Below are positions 18,859 to 27,214 of a DNA stretch of 64,000 nt, piece after piece. The position numbers and the translations under genes were made by a program. The notes beneath the pieces are model-generated. The model did not search any database. It was not told the origin of the DNA and worked only from the letters and a program-made list of their open reading frames with translations. The first letter of the stretch is position 1. Each line of letters opens with the position of its first letter. Source of the DNA: Mesorhizobium carmichaelinearum (GTDB lineage Bacteria > Pseudomonadota > Alphaproteobacteria > Rhizobiales > Rhizobiaceae); assembly GCF_900199455.1 (NCBI RefSeq), contig NZ_FZQR01000002.1, positions 372,001-436,000 of the forward strand. Reading direction: 5' to 3'.

Positions 18859-20375
18859 CAGCCCGCCCTCGCCAGCCGGTTCGCGCACCAATGCTCGAAG
18901 GCCGCCCTCTCCTCGGCGGACAGATGCAGGCCATGCTTGGTGCGCCGTTCGAGAATGTCGGCTGACGTCACAGCCCATTCCCGGTCGAAGAGATAGTTGG
19001 CCTCGCGCTCGAAGAAATCCTTGCCGAAGCAGCGGCCAAGTTCATCGAGCGAACGGGCCGCGCCAACCAAAGCCCGTGTCCTGGTGCCGTACAGCCGGCC
19101 GTAGTGCTTGAGCAGCGATGCCGGCATCCACGGATATTCGCGCCCGAGGTCGCCGAGAAACTGTTCGAAATCGGCATTGGCGATGTCGCCGCCCGGCAGA
19201 TGCGCCCTCGCGGTCCACGGCTTGCCCATTTTGGGAAAGAACGGCGCGATCCTGTCCAGCGCATGCTCGGCCAATTTGCGGAAGGTGGTGATCTTGCCGC
19301 CGAAGACGGAGAGCAGCGGCGCCCGCGCGTCCGGCGCGTCGAGCTCGAAAATATAGTCGCGGGTCACCGCACTTGGGTTGTCGGCATTGTCGTCATAAAG
19401 CGGCCGGACGCCGGAGAACGAATAGACGACATCGCCGCGTGCAAGGCCGCGCTTGAAATAGCGGTTGACCACCTTGATCAGGTAATCGATCTCGCTCTCA
19501 TCCGCCGCCACGTCCTCGGGCCGGCCCTCATAGGGGATGTCGGTGGTGCCGATCAGAGCGAGATCGTTCTGATAGGGGTTGATGAAGATCACGCGTTTGT
19601 CGCTGTTCTGGATGAGATAGGCCTGCCGCCCTTCCCAGAATTTCGGCACGACGATGTGGCTGCCCTTGACCAGGCGCACATTGCGCCTGGAGTTTTGGCC
19701 GGCAACGCGGTTGACAATGTCGTTGACCCAGGGGCCGGCGGCATTGATCAGCGCGCGCGCCCGAACCACCGTCCTGATGCCCGTCCTGCCATCCTGGATC
19801 TCGACAACCCACAGGCCGTTCTCGCGGCGGGCAGCGGTGCAGGCGGTGCGGGTGAAGACCCTGGCACCGCGCTCGGCGGCGTCGAGCGCATTGATGACGA
19901 CGAGGCGGGCATCGTCGACCCAGCAGTCGGAGTATTCGAAGCCGCGCCGGAAGACATCCTTGATCGGCGCACCCTCGGGCGCCGTGCGCAAATTGAGCGT
20001 GCGGGTCGCCGGCAGCCGCTTGCGGCCGCCGAGATGGTCGTAGAGGAACAGGCCGAGCCGCACCAGCCAGGCCGGCCGGTCGTCGGGGCTGTGCGGCAGC
20101 ACGAAGCGCATCGGCCAGATGATGTGCGGCGCCGATTCCAACAGCACCTCGCGCTCGATCAGCGCTTCGCGCACCAGGCGGAATTCGTAATATTCGAGGT
20201 AGCGCAGGCCGCCATGGACGAGCTTGCCAGAGCGGGAGCTGGTGCCTTCGGCGAGATCGTCCTTTTCGCACAGGATGACGGAAAGGCCGCGGCCGGCGGC
20301 ATCGCGCGCAATGCCGGCGCCGTTGACGCCGCCGCCGACGACGAAGAGGTCGACTATTTCAGGGCCGCCGTTCAT
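18858..20375 (-). CDS. eryB: EryB, FAD-dependent erythritol-phosphate dehydrogenase (GlpD family)
   Basis: The 505-residue GlpD homologue starts with an FAD-binding dinucleotide fold (DLFVVGGGVNGAGIARDAAGR) followed by the family signature SSRSGKLVHGGLRYLE. The C-terminal cap domain of glycerol-3-phosphate dehydrogenases is complete. In tetritol catabolism EryB oxidises erythritol 4-phosphate to a tetrulose phosphate and passes electrons to the membrane quinone pool. The neighbourhood, with eryA upstream and eryC downstream on the same strand, favours EryB over housekeeping GlpD. Glycerol-3-phosphate oxidation remains possible as a side or main activity. Confidence 0.85.
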   Translation of the reverse strand: MNGGPEIVDLFVVGGGVNGAGIARDAAGRGLSVILCEKDDLAEGTSSRSGKLVHGGLRYLEYYEFRLVREALIEREVLLESAPHIIWPMRFVLPHSPDDRPAWLVRLGLFLYDHLGGRKRLPATRTLNLRTAPEGAPIKDVFRRGFEYSDCWVDDARLVVINALDAAERGARVFTRTACTAARRENGLWVVEIQDGRTGIRTVVRARALINAAGPWVNDIVNRVAGQNSRRNVRLVKGSHIVVPKFWEGRQAYLIQNSDKRVIFINPYQNDLALIGTTDIPYEGRPEDVAADESEIDYLIKVVNRYFKRGLARGDVVYSFSGVRPLYDDNADNPSAVTRDYIFELDAPDARAPLLSVFGGKITTFRKLAEHALDRIAPFFPKMGKPWTARAHLPGGDIANADFEQFLGDLGREYPWMPASLLKHYGRLYGTRTRALVGAARSLDELGRCFGKDFFEREANYLFDREWAVTSADILERRTKHGLHLSAEERAAFEHWCANRLARAG

Positions 20376-20420
20376 GTCGCCGTGGCCTCGCTGCCGATTT
20401 GATGCGTCATGGCCACTGCC

Positions 20421-21461
20421 TCAGCACGGATTGACCGGAGGCAGGCCGGCGAGGTAGCGGCGCACCTCTTCGGCGGCCTGTTCGGCGGCATAGGTGACGG
20501 TGCGCAGCGAAGCGCCGGCGATGTGCGGCGTCAGCGTCACATTGGCAAGCTGCAGCAGCGGCCAGTCCGATGGCACCGGTTCGACGGCGAAGGTCTCCAG
20601 CATGGCGCTGGCGATCTGGCCTGAAACCAGCGCCTCGTAGAGCGCGTCATAGTCGACCAGCGGCCCGCGCGCGGTGTTGACGAAGATCACGCCGGGCTTC
20701 ATCCGCGCGATGGTGTCCTTGCCGATCAGGCCGCGCGTCTCCTCGGTCACCCGCGAATGCAGCGTGACCACGTCGGAGCGGGACAGCAGATCGTCCAGCG
20801 CGACCAGTTCGACGCCGGCATTTCGGTCTTCGGCGCTCAACTGCACATAGGGATCGCTGACCAGGACGTGGCAGCCGAAGGCCCGTAGCAGGCGCACCAC
20901 CTTGGTGCCGATATTGCCATAGCCGACGACGCCGACGGTCATTTCGCTGAGTTCGCGGCCGGTGCGGTCGGCACGGTAGAGATCGCCGCGCCATTCGCCC
21001 TTGCGCAAGGCCTCGTGGCCGACCCGGATCAGCCGCGTCTCGGCGAGGATGGCGCCGATGGTGAACTCGGCGACGGCACTCGCGTTGCGGCCGGGCACGT
21101 TGACCACGGTGACGCCGTGCGCCCTGGCGGCAGCCATGTCGATGTTGATCGGACCGCCGCGCGAAACCGCGACCAGCTTGAGCGCCGGCAGGCGCTGCAT
21201 CATGCCTTCCGACAGGGGGGCCAGCTGGGTCACCAGGATCTCGGCATCGCCGATGAAATCGACGACCTCGTCGGGATGGCCGAAATACTCCTTGACCTTG
21301 TCGAGGCCGAGCGCCGGATTGCCGAATTCCATCGGCTCGTCGGGCCAGGCCGTCTGCAATGTCCTGATGTCGAGGTCGCCGCTCGCAACCTTCTCGATTT
21401 CTGCGCGAAACACCTGCGGAAGCATGAAGTTGTCGCCAATGATCGCTATTCTTTTACGCAT
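20421..21461 (-). CDS. D-2-hydroxyacid dehydrogenase-family oxidoreductase
   Basis: The 346-residue protein has the NAD-binding motif VGVVGYGNIGTKVVRLL and the catalytic set of the family: Arg in VSRGGPINID, Glu in the region VEPVPSDWPL, and His in LTPHIAGAS. It reduces a 2-ketoacid or oxidises a D-2-hydroxyacid with NAD(P). It lies inside the ery operon, ten bases after eryA, yet no hydroxyacid step belongs to the described erythritol pathway. A role with a four-carbon acid such as erythronate, or with glycolate, can only be guessed. Its start ATG ends at 21461. Confidence 0.85.
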   Translation of the reverse strand: MRKRIAIIGDNFMLPQVFRAEIEKVASGDLDIRTLQTAWPDEPMEFGNPALGLDKVKEYFGHPDEVVDFIGDAEILVTQLAPLSEGMMQRLPALKLVAVSRGGPINIDMAAARAHGVTVVNVPGRNASAVAEFTIGAILAETRLIRVGHEALRKGEWRGDLYRADRTGRELSEMTVGVVGYGNIGTKVVRLLRAFGCHVLVSDPYVQLSAEDRNAGVELVALDDLLSRSDVVTLHSRVTEETRGLIGKDTIARMKPGVIFVNTARGPLVDYDALYEALVSGQIASAMLETFAVEPVPSDWPLLQLANVTLTPHIAGASLRTVTYAAEQAAEEVRRYLAGLPPVNPC

Positions 21462-21471
21462 ACTCGACTTC

Positions 21472-23025
21472 TCAATTTGCCTGCGATGCCGCCATTGCAC
21501 GCCAGACCGGCCGCAGCGCCTGGTGTGCCAACATGTAGGACGGGGTCATCTTGTCGTAGATCGCGGCGAGGTTCCGGTCGCTCGGCTCGGCTTCGCCAAG
21601 CAGCGGCGTCACCCATTCGCCAACGCATGCATCCATGGACGGGTACAGGCCGACGCAGACCGCGGCGATCATCGCGGCGCCCGCCGCGCCCGCCTCCTCG
21701 CGCGCGCTGGTGCGAATGTCGGCGCCCACCGCCGCACCCAGGATCTTGCGCAGCGCCGGGCTTCTGGCGGCACCGCCGGTGAGGCGGACTTCGCGCGGCA
21801 ACGGCCCCATGGCGGCGTAGCAATCGCGCGCCGCGAAGGCCAGGCCTTCGAAGACGGCGCGGACGAGGTCGGCATAGCCGTGCCGTGAGGAAATGCCGAC
21901 GAAGCCGGCCCTGGCATTGGCATCGACGAACGGCCCCCGCTCACCCGCCTCCGACACATAGGGCTGATAGAGCAACGAGGCCGGCTGCGCGGCCGCGATC
22001 CAGGCATCGACCAGCGCGATCATCTCGCCATTGCTGCGCGAAATGCCTTGCGAGGCGAGAATGCCCGAGGCGAGCCCAAGCACCCAGTCTATGTTGAGCG
22101 TCGCCGCCATGTTCGACTGCATCTGCGCGAACACGCCGGGGGCCGGCATCGCCATGGTATAGCCGGTCGCCGCTTCGTTGAGCTGCACATCCTCGGGGGT
22201 TTCGGCCAGCCGCATATGCATGCCGGTGGAGCCGATGATCGAGCAACCGGGCTTGCGCTCGCGGTCGAGCAGGCCGGCGCCGAGCGCGGTGCAGACGACG
22301 TCGACATAGCCGAGCACCACGGGCGTGCCGGCCAGCATGCCGGTGGCGTCGGCGGCTGCCTGCGACAGCGCGGTGCTGTGCCTGGTGCCGTCGACGATCG
22401 GCGGCAGCAGATGCCTGAGATCGGTGACGCCGAGCACGTCGAGCACCTCGTCGCTGTAGTCGCGGGTGTGGAAATCGCCGAAGGTGAAGGTGCCCTCCGA
22501 CGGATCGGTGGCGCGTTCGCCGGTCAGCTTGAAATAGAGCCAGTCCTTGCAGTGGAAGGCGGTTGCCGCCTTGCCGAGCATTTCGGGCATGGTGCGCTTC
22601 ATGAAGACGAATTGCGACCCCTGCTGACAGGCGGCGAGACCGCTGCCGGTCTTTTCGAAGCGAAGCCGGTCCTCGGGCCGCGCGCGGATCTCTTCCACGA
22701 CGGCGGCGGCGCGCGCGTCGAGCCAGAGCCAGCCCTTCGCCACCGGCTCGCCCTTGCTATCGATTAGCCAGGTGCCATCGCCTTGCCCGGTCACCGCGAT
22801 CGCCACGGTCCGGCTGGCGAGATTGGGCACCTTGTCGGCGAGCTGGCGCAGGGTTGTGGCGGCATCGCTCCATGTGCGCGAAAGATCCTGTTCGGCGCCG
22901 CCGCCCGGCAGCGTCTCATAGTGGTTCGGCAGCGCGGCGGCGGCGATCTGCCGGCCCGCTATGTCGAAGGCGATGGACTTGATGACGGAGGTGCCGGCAT
23001 CGATGCCGATCAGTATGTCACGCAT
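21472..23025 (-). CDS. eryA: Erythritol kinase
   Basis: The 517-residue FGGY-family kinase has the N-terminal phosphate motif IGIDAGTSVIKSIAFD and the catalytic-aspartate region WLWLDARAA. Its C-terminal actin-like domain contains RLTGGAARSPALRKIL. Stretches such as AVTGQGDGTWLID, LHCKDWLY-like FHCKDWLYFKLTGERATDPSE and GSTGMHMR match Brucella EryA rather than xylulokinase. It phosphorylates erythritol with ATP to erythritol 4-phosphate. The ATG overlaps the stop of the upstream ABC ATPase gene (TGATG), placing uptake and first enzyme in one transcript. Confidence 0.88.
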   Translation of the reverse strand: MRDILIGIDAGTSVIKSIAFDIAGRQIAAAALPNHYETLPGGGAEQDLSRTWSDAATTLRQLADKVPNLASRTVAIAVTGQGDGTWLIDSKGEPVAKGWLWLDARAAAVVEEIRARPEDRLRFEKTGSGLAACQQGSQFVFMKRTMPEMLGKAATAFHCKDWLYFKLTGERATDPSEGTFTFGDFHTRDYSDEVLDVLGVTDLRHLLPPIVDGTRHSTALSQAAADATGMLAGTPVVLGYVDVVCTALGAGLLDRERKPGCSIIGSTGMHMRLAETPEDVQLNEAATGYTMAMPAPGVFAQMQSNMAATLNIDWVLGLASGILASQGISRSNGEMIALVDAWIAAAQPASLLYQPYVSEAGERGPFVDANARAGFVGISSRHGYADLVRAVFEGLAFAARDCYAAMGPLPREVRLTGGAARSPALRKILGAAVGADIRTSAREEAGAAGAAMIAAVCVGLYPSMDACVGEWVTPLLGEAEPSDRNLAAIYDKMTPSYMLAHQALRPVWRAMAASQAN

Positions 23026-24149
23026 CAGGCAAGCTCCATGCCGTGCGAAATCGCCTCGCCGCTCGCCTGGTCGAAAACATGCAGGTTTTTCGGATCGATG
23101 CTGACATTGATCGGCGCACCCAGATCGAGACGCGTGCGGTCATGCTCGACCAGCACCAGCGAACCACCGGCAAAGTCGGCGGCGATATGGGTCTGGTCGC
23201 CGAGCCATTGGTTGGCCGAAACCCTGGCGGGAACGCCTTCCTTCGAGCGCCGGACGGCATAGGGCCTGATGCCGATGACGACCCGCTCCCGGCTGAGCAG
23301 TTGGTCGCGGACCGGAGCGCTGAAGGCGTCCTTGTCGTAGTCGAGCGACAGTCCGTCGGGCAGCCTGAGATTGATGCGGCCTGCGGACGTGCCGACATAG
23401 GCCTCGAAGACGTTCATCGGCGGCTCGCCGACGAAGGTGCCGGTGAACAGGTTCGCCGGGCGCTCCTTGATCCGGTCCGGCGTGTCGAACTGCTGCAGCA
23501 CGCCGCCTTCCATCACCGCGATACGGTCGGCAAGCGCGTTGGCCTCGGTCTGGTCGTGGGTGACCAGGATCGCGGTCAGGCCGCGCTCCTTGATGAAATG
23601 CTTGATGCGGCCGCGCAGCACGGCGCGCAGCTGCGGCTCGAGCTGCCCCATTGGCTCGTCCAGCAGATGCAGGTCGGCCTCGCGGATCAGCGCCCGGCCG
23701 AGGCTGGCGCGTTGCTGCTGGCCGCCGGAGATTGAGCTGGGGTAGCGCTCCAGTATGTCCTCGATCTCGAGCAGCTTGGCGATGCTGGCGACCTTGGCGT
23801 CGACCTCGCTCTTCGGCAGCCGCGCCGCCTTGAGCGCGAAAGCCATGTTCTCGCGCACGGTGAGCGGCGGGTAGAGCGAATAGCCTTCGAAGGCCATCGC
23901 CACATTGCGCTTGACCGGCGCCAGAGTGTGCACCTTGCGGTCGGCAACCGCGATCTCGCCGCGCGACACGTCCTCGAAACCGGCGATCATGCGCAGCGTC
24001 GAGGTCTTGCCGCAGCCCGACGAACCGAGCAGGGCGACGATCTCGCCCTTGGCGATGTCCATCGTCAAGTTCTTGACGGCGTGCACGCCCCGGTCGATCG
24101 GACCATAGAACTTGTCGACACCTGAAATGGTGAGCGCGCTCTGGCTCAT
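23025..24149 (-). CDS. Polyol ABC transporter ATP-binding protein (MalK/UgpC type), second copy
   Basis: The 374-residue ATPase has Walker A GSSGCGKTS near residue 40, signature SISGGQQQRASLGRAL, Walker B LHLLDEPMGQLE and a C-terminal TOBE regulatory domain of CUT1 importers. The Walker B aspartate-glutamate pair is intact. It is one of two ATPases in the transporter. A five-component set with two ATPases, two permeases and one binding protein is the organisation of rhizobial MptABCDE, which imports erythritol, adonitol and L-arabitol. Its start overlaps the stop of the first ATPase gene by four bases. Confidence 0.88.
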   Translation of the reverse strand: MSQSALTISGVDKFYGPIDRGVHAVKNLTMDIAKGEIVALLGSSGCGKTSTLRMIAGFEDVSRGEIAVADRKVHTLAPVKRNVAMAFEGYSLYPPLTVRENMAFALKAARLPKSEVDAKVASIAKLLEIEDILERYPSSISGGQQQRASLGRALIREADLHLLDEPMGQLEPQLRAVLRGRIKHFIKERGLTAILVTHDQTEANALADRIAVMEGGVLQQFDTPDRIKERPANLFTGTFVGEPPMNVFEAYVGTSAGRINLRLPDGLSLDYDKDAFSAPVRDQLLSRERVVIGIRPYAVRRSKEGVPARVSANQWLGDQTHIAADFAGGSLVLVEHDRTRLDLGAPINVSIDPKNLHVFDQASGEAISHGMELA

Positions 24150-25264
24150 GCCGCTTCTCCATTGCGCAAGGCGACGACGTTTTTCGAACCTATGCGGTCG
24201 CCGCTGGCGTGATCGAACAGCAAGGCGCTCTTGCCGTCGACGGCGATATGGGCCTTGCCCTCGCTGCGCCCCGGCGTTCCGGCCGGGCGCGAAACCAGGA
24301 TCTCGCGGCCGCGCACAGTGCGCACCAATGTGACGATCTTTTCGTTGAGCGGCGTCTCCGCCTCGACAGTCACCGGAATGGCGCCGGGGGTGCTTTCCTC
24401 GACGAAGCTTAGCGCTTCGGGCCGAAGGCCGATCACGCAGTCGCGGCCGACCGCCGTGTCGTAAGCACCGGCGAGATGGACCTGGACATTGGACAGGCCG
24501 ACATAGATGCCCCTGCTATCCCGCGCGGGCTTGACGTCGAGCAGGTTGATGGTGGGGTCGCCGAACAGCCGCGCGATCTCGATATTGGCCGGCTCGCGAT
24601 AGATCTGCTCGGGCGTGCCGAGCTGCCTGATGACGCCTTGCGACATGACAGCGATGCGGTCGCCGAGCGCCATGGCTTCCTTGTAGTCCTGGGTGACGTA
24701 GACGACGGTGGCGCCGCGATCGGCGAGCAGGCGAGGCAGTTCGAGCCGCATCTCGAAGCGCAGCTTGGCGTCGACATTGCGCAAGGGATCGTCGAGCAGC
24801 AGAAGCGGCGGCGAGCCGACCAGCGCACGGGCAAGTGCTGTGCGCTGCTTCTGGCCATTGGAGAGCGCGCGCGGCTTGTGGGAGAGCACATGGGCGATCT
24901 TCAACAGCTTGGCGACGCTCTCGACACCGGCCTTGATCGTGCCCGGCGAGGACCGCTTGGCCTCCAGCGGCGTCGCGATGTTGTCGAACGCGCTCATATG
25001 CGGAAACAGCGCGAAATTCTGGAACGCCATGCCGACGCCGCGGAATTCGGCATCGACATCGGTCATATCCTCGCCGCCGATGAATATCTTGCCCTCATCC
25101 GGATCGATGACACCGGCAACCAGCCTGAGCAGCACCGTCTTGCCGGCGCCGGACGGGCCGAACAGCACGAGGGTTTCGCCGTCGGCAACCGTCAGCGACA
25201 GATTGTCGAGGACGGTCTGGCTCTTGTAGCGCTTGACGATTTTTCTGAGTTCGAGGCTGGCCAT
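24146..25264 (-). CDS. Polyol ABC transporter ATP-binding protein (MalK/UgpC type), first copy
   Basis: The 372-residue ATPase has Walker A GPSGAGKTVLL, a signature that reads ALSNGQKQRTALARAL (NGQ instead of the usual GGQ), Walker B LLLLDDPLRNVD with an Asp where the catalytic glutamate is normally found, and a C-terminal TOBE domain. The odd Walker B (DDP for DEP) suggests that this copy may hydrolyse ATP poorly and works as the partner of an active second ATPase in a heterodimer. It follows the permease pair by two bases and overlaps the second ATPase gene by four. Confidence 0.87.
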   Translation of the reverse strand: MASLELRKIVKRYKSQTVLDNLSLTVADGETLVLFGPSGAGKTVLLRLVAGVIDPDEGKIFIGGEDMTDVDAEFRGVGMAFQNFALFPHMSAFDNIATPLEAKRSSPGTIKAGVESVAKLLKIAHVLSHKPRALSNGQKQRTALARALVGSPPLLLLDDPLRNVDAKLRFEMRLELPRLLADRGATVVYVTQDYKEAMALGDRIAVMSQGVIRQLGTPEQIYREPANIEIARLFGDPTINLLDVKPARDSRGIYVGLSNVQVHLAGAYDTAVGRDCVIGLRPEALSFVEESTPGAIPVTVEAETPLNEKIVTLVRTVRGREILVSRPAGTPGRSEGKAHIAVDGKSALLFDHASGDRIGSKNVVALRNGEAA

Positions 25265-25266
25265 GT

Positions 25267-26124
25267 CTATCCTTTCACCGCGCCAAGCGAGAGGCCTTCG
25301 ACGAGATAGCGCTGCGCATAGAGGGCGAGCGCCAGCGTCGGCGTGATCGAGAGCACGATGGCCGCCGAAATCTGGCCGTATTGGATGCCCGATGAGGTGA
25401 TGAAGGCAAGCGCGCCGACCGTCACCGGCTGCTTGTCGGCCGAGGCCAGCACCAGCGCGAAGACGAAATTGTTCCAGGCGAAGATAAAGGCGAGCAGGCC
25501 GGCGGCGGCGATGCCGGGGCCGGCAAGCGGCAGCGCGATCTTACGGAAGGTGGCGAACCAGGAATGGCCGCCGATGCGATAGGCATATTCGATGTCGGCC
25601 GGAATATCCTCGAAATAGCCGCGCACGATCCACAGGATCAGCGGCAGGCAGATCAGCTGGTAGACCCAGATCAGGCCGATATAGGTGTTGGCGAGCCCCA
25701 GTTTCTGGAAATAGAGGGTGAGCGGCAGCAGCACCAGCAGCGCCGGCGCGAATTTGAACGACAGCAGCGTGAAGGCGATGTCCTCGGAGCCACGGAATTT
25801 GTGCCGGGCGAAGGCGTAAGCCGCCGGCACGCCGAGCAGCAGCGAGACCGCGACCGAGGTCACCGACAGGAACACCGAATTCCCGAGGTTGCGCATGAAG
25901 GCGATGTCGAGCGTGCCGGCGGCGGTCATCAGCTTGCCGGTGATGAGCGCCGTGTAGTTGGCGAGCGTCGGTTCGAAGATCAGCTGTGGTGGGATGCGCA
26001 GAATGGTCTCGTTGGTCTGGAACGACATCATAAAGATCCAGACGATCGGGAACATGAAGAAGATCACGACCAGCGTCAGCGCCACGCCGCGCAGGATGCG
26101 TTCGAGAAGCGAGGTGTGTTCCAT
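25267..26124 (-). CDS. Polyol ABC transporter permease (MalG type)
   Basis: The 285-residue inner-membrane protein has six predicted hydrophobic helices. The EAA coupling loop is visible as AYRIGGHSWFATFRKIALPLAGPG. It belongs to the carbohydrate CUT1 family and pairs with the MalF-type permease encoded eight bases upstream. The ATG ending at 26124 is used. Reading upstream in frame covers the other permease gene on the same strand and is not coding. Substrate assignment to tetritols and pentitols rests on operon position next to eryA. Confidence 0.9.
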   Translation of the reverse strand: MEHTSLLERILRGVALTLVVIFFMFPIVWIFMMSFQTNETILRIPPQLIFEPTLANYTALITGKLMTAAGTLDIAFMRNLGNSVFLSVTSVAVSLLLGVPAAYAFARHKFRGSEDIAFTLLSFKFAPALLVLLPLTLYFQKLGLANTYIGLIWVYQLICLPLILWIVRGYFEDIPADIEYAYRIGGHSWFATFRKIALPLAGPGIAAAGLLAFIFAWNNFVFALVLASADKQPVTVGALAFITSSGIQYGQISAAIVLSITPTLALALYAQRYLVEGLSLGAVKG

Positions 26125-26132
26125 CCGGCCTC

Positions 26133-27056
26133 CTATGCCTGGCCACGGGCGCGTTCGCGCAGCCGCAGCCAATTCTTGATGAATATGTTGGAGAGAAAAT
26201 AGGTGATCGCCCACAGGATGATCATCAGCGCCGCCGAGCGGCCGACATTGGTTGACTGGAAGAAGTTGAGATAGGCCTCGACCTGGAAGACGGTCAGCGT
26301 GTCGCCCGGCCCACCCTGGGTCATCGCATAGATGATATCGAACTGCTGGATGGAATCGAGCAGGCGGAACAAAGTCGCCGTCAGGATGTAGGGCGTCAGC
26401 ATCGGCAGCGTGATGCGGAAGAACACAAAACTCCGCGGCACACCATCCAGCGCCGCCGCTTCGAAGGGCTGCGTCGGCAGGCTGCGCAGGCCGGCAAGCA
26501 GCAGGATCATGATGAAGGGCGTGTAGACCCAGATGTCGACGAGCACGACTGTGAACAGCGCCGTCGACGGCGACGAGGCCCAGCGGAAATCCTGCAGCCC
26601 GATCAGGCTGGCGAGATAGCTCAGCACGCCGAAGCCGGGATTGGTCATCAGCTTCCACATGAGGGCGGCAAGCGCCGGCGCTGTCATCAGCGGCATCAAC
26701 AGCATGATCGAGATGAAATTGTTCAGCGTCGAGCGCTTCTGCAGCAGCAAGGCTATGGCGAGGCCGAGAAGCAGTTCCAGCACGACGGTGGTGCCGGCAT
26801 AGAGCAGCGAGACCTTGAGCGTGTTCCAGAACTTCGGATCGGTGAAGAAGGAGATGTAGTTGTCGCCCCAGTTGAACTGCCGCGCCCAGGGCTGGCTCAG
26901 CCGGTAGCGCTGGAAGGAATAGACGACCGAGGTCAGGAACGGGATCAGGATGCCGATGCAGACCAGCAAGGCCGGCAGGCTGAGCACATAGGGCAGTACC
27001 CGCTTGCTGATCCTGAAGCCGGATGGCTTGGGCCTTTGCGATACCACCGCGGTCAT
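26133..27056 (-). CDS. Polyol ABC transporter permease (MalF type)
   Basis: The 307-residue membrane protein has a short cytoplasmic N-terminus, six hydrophobic segments and the EAA loop AALDGVPRSFVFFRITLPMLTP. It is the partner of the MalG-type permease in the same transporter. It is separated from the binding-protein gene by 158 bases that hold a stable hairpin. This arrangement usually makes the binding protein more abundant than the membrane parts. Confidence 0.9.
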   Translation of the reverse strand: MTAVVSQRPKPSGFRISKRVLPYVLSLPALLVCIGILIPFLTSVVYSFQRYRLSQPWARQFNWGDNYISFFTDPKFWNTLKVSLLYAGTTVVLELLLGLAIALLLQKRSTLNNFISIMLLMPLMTAPALAALMWKLMTNPGFGVLSYLASLIGLQDFRWASSPSTALFTVVLVDIWVYTPFIMILLLAGLRSLPTQPFEAAALDGVPRSFVFFRITLPMLTPYILTATLFRLLDSIQQFDIIYAMTQGGPGDTLTVFQVEAYLNFFQSTNVGRSAALMIILWAITYFLSNIFIKNWLRLRERARGQA

Positions 27057-27174
27057 CGAGTTGCTCCGTTGTTGCTGTCGCTTCGCCCTGCCGGCCGCCT
27101 AAGGGAGCAAGGCGACCGGTCGGGCGAAATGGCGGCCACCTTCCGGCACCGCATCGCAAGCGTGAAACTTGTGA

Positions 27175-27207
27175 CGAGGGCCGGCCCGCCAGGCAGGCCG
27201 GTCCTCG
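27175..27207 (-). repeat. Hairpin between binding-protein and permease genes
   Basis: CGAGGGCCGGCC at 27175-27186 pairs with GGCCGGTCCTCG at 27196-27207, with one G-T pair and a nine-base loop. No T run follows on the minus strand. It is more likely an mRNA 3'-end stabilising or partial-stop structure behind the binding-protein gene than a full terminator. Confidence 0.55.
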
Positions 27208-27214
27208 TTGCGAC

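Noticed and set aside
18858..20375. Housekeeping glycerol-3-phosphate dehydrogenase GlpD
   Set aside because: The family is the same, but neighbours eryA, eryC and the polyol transporter in one operon make EryB the better name. Glycerol phosphate activity is noted as possible.
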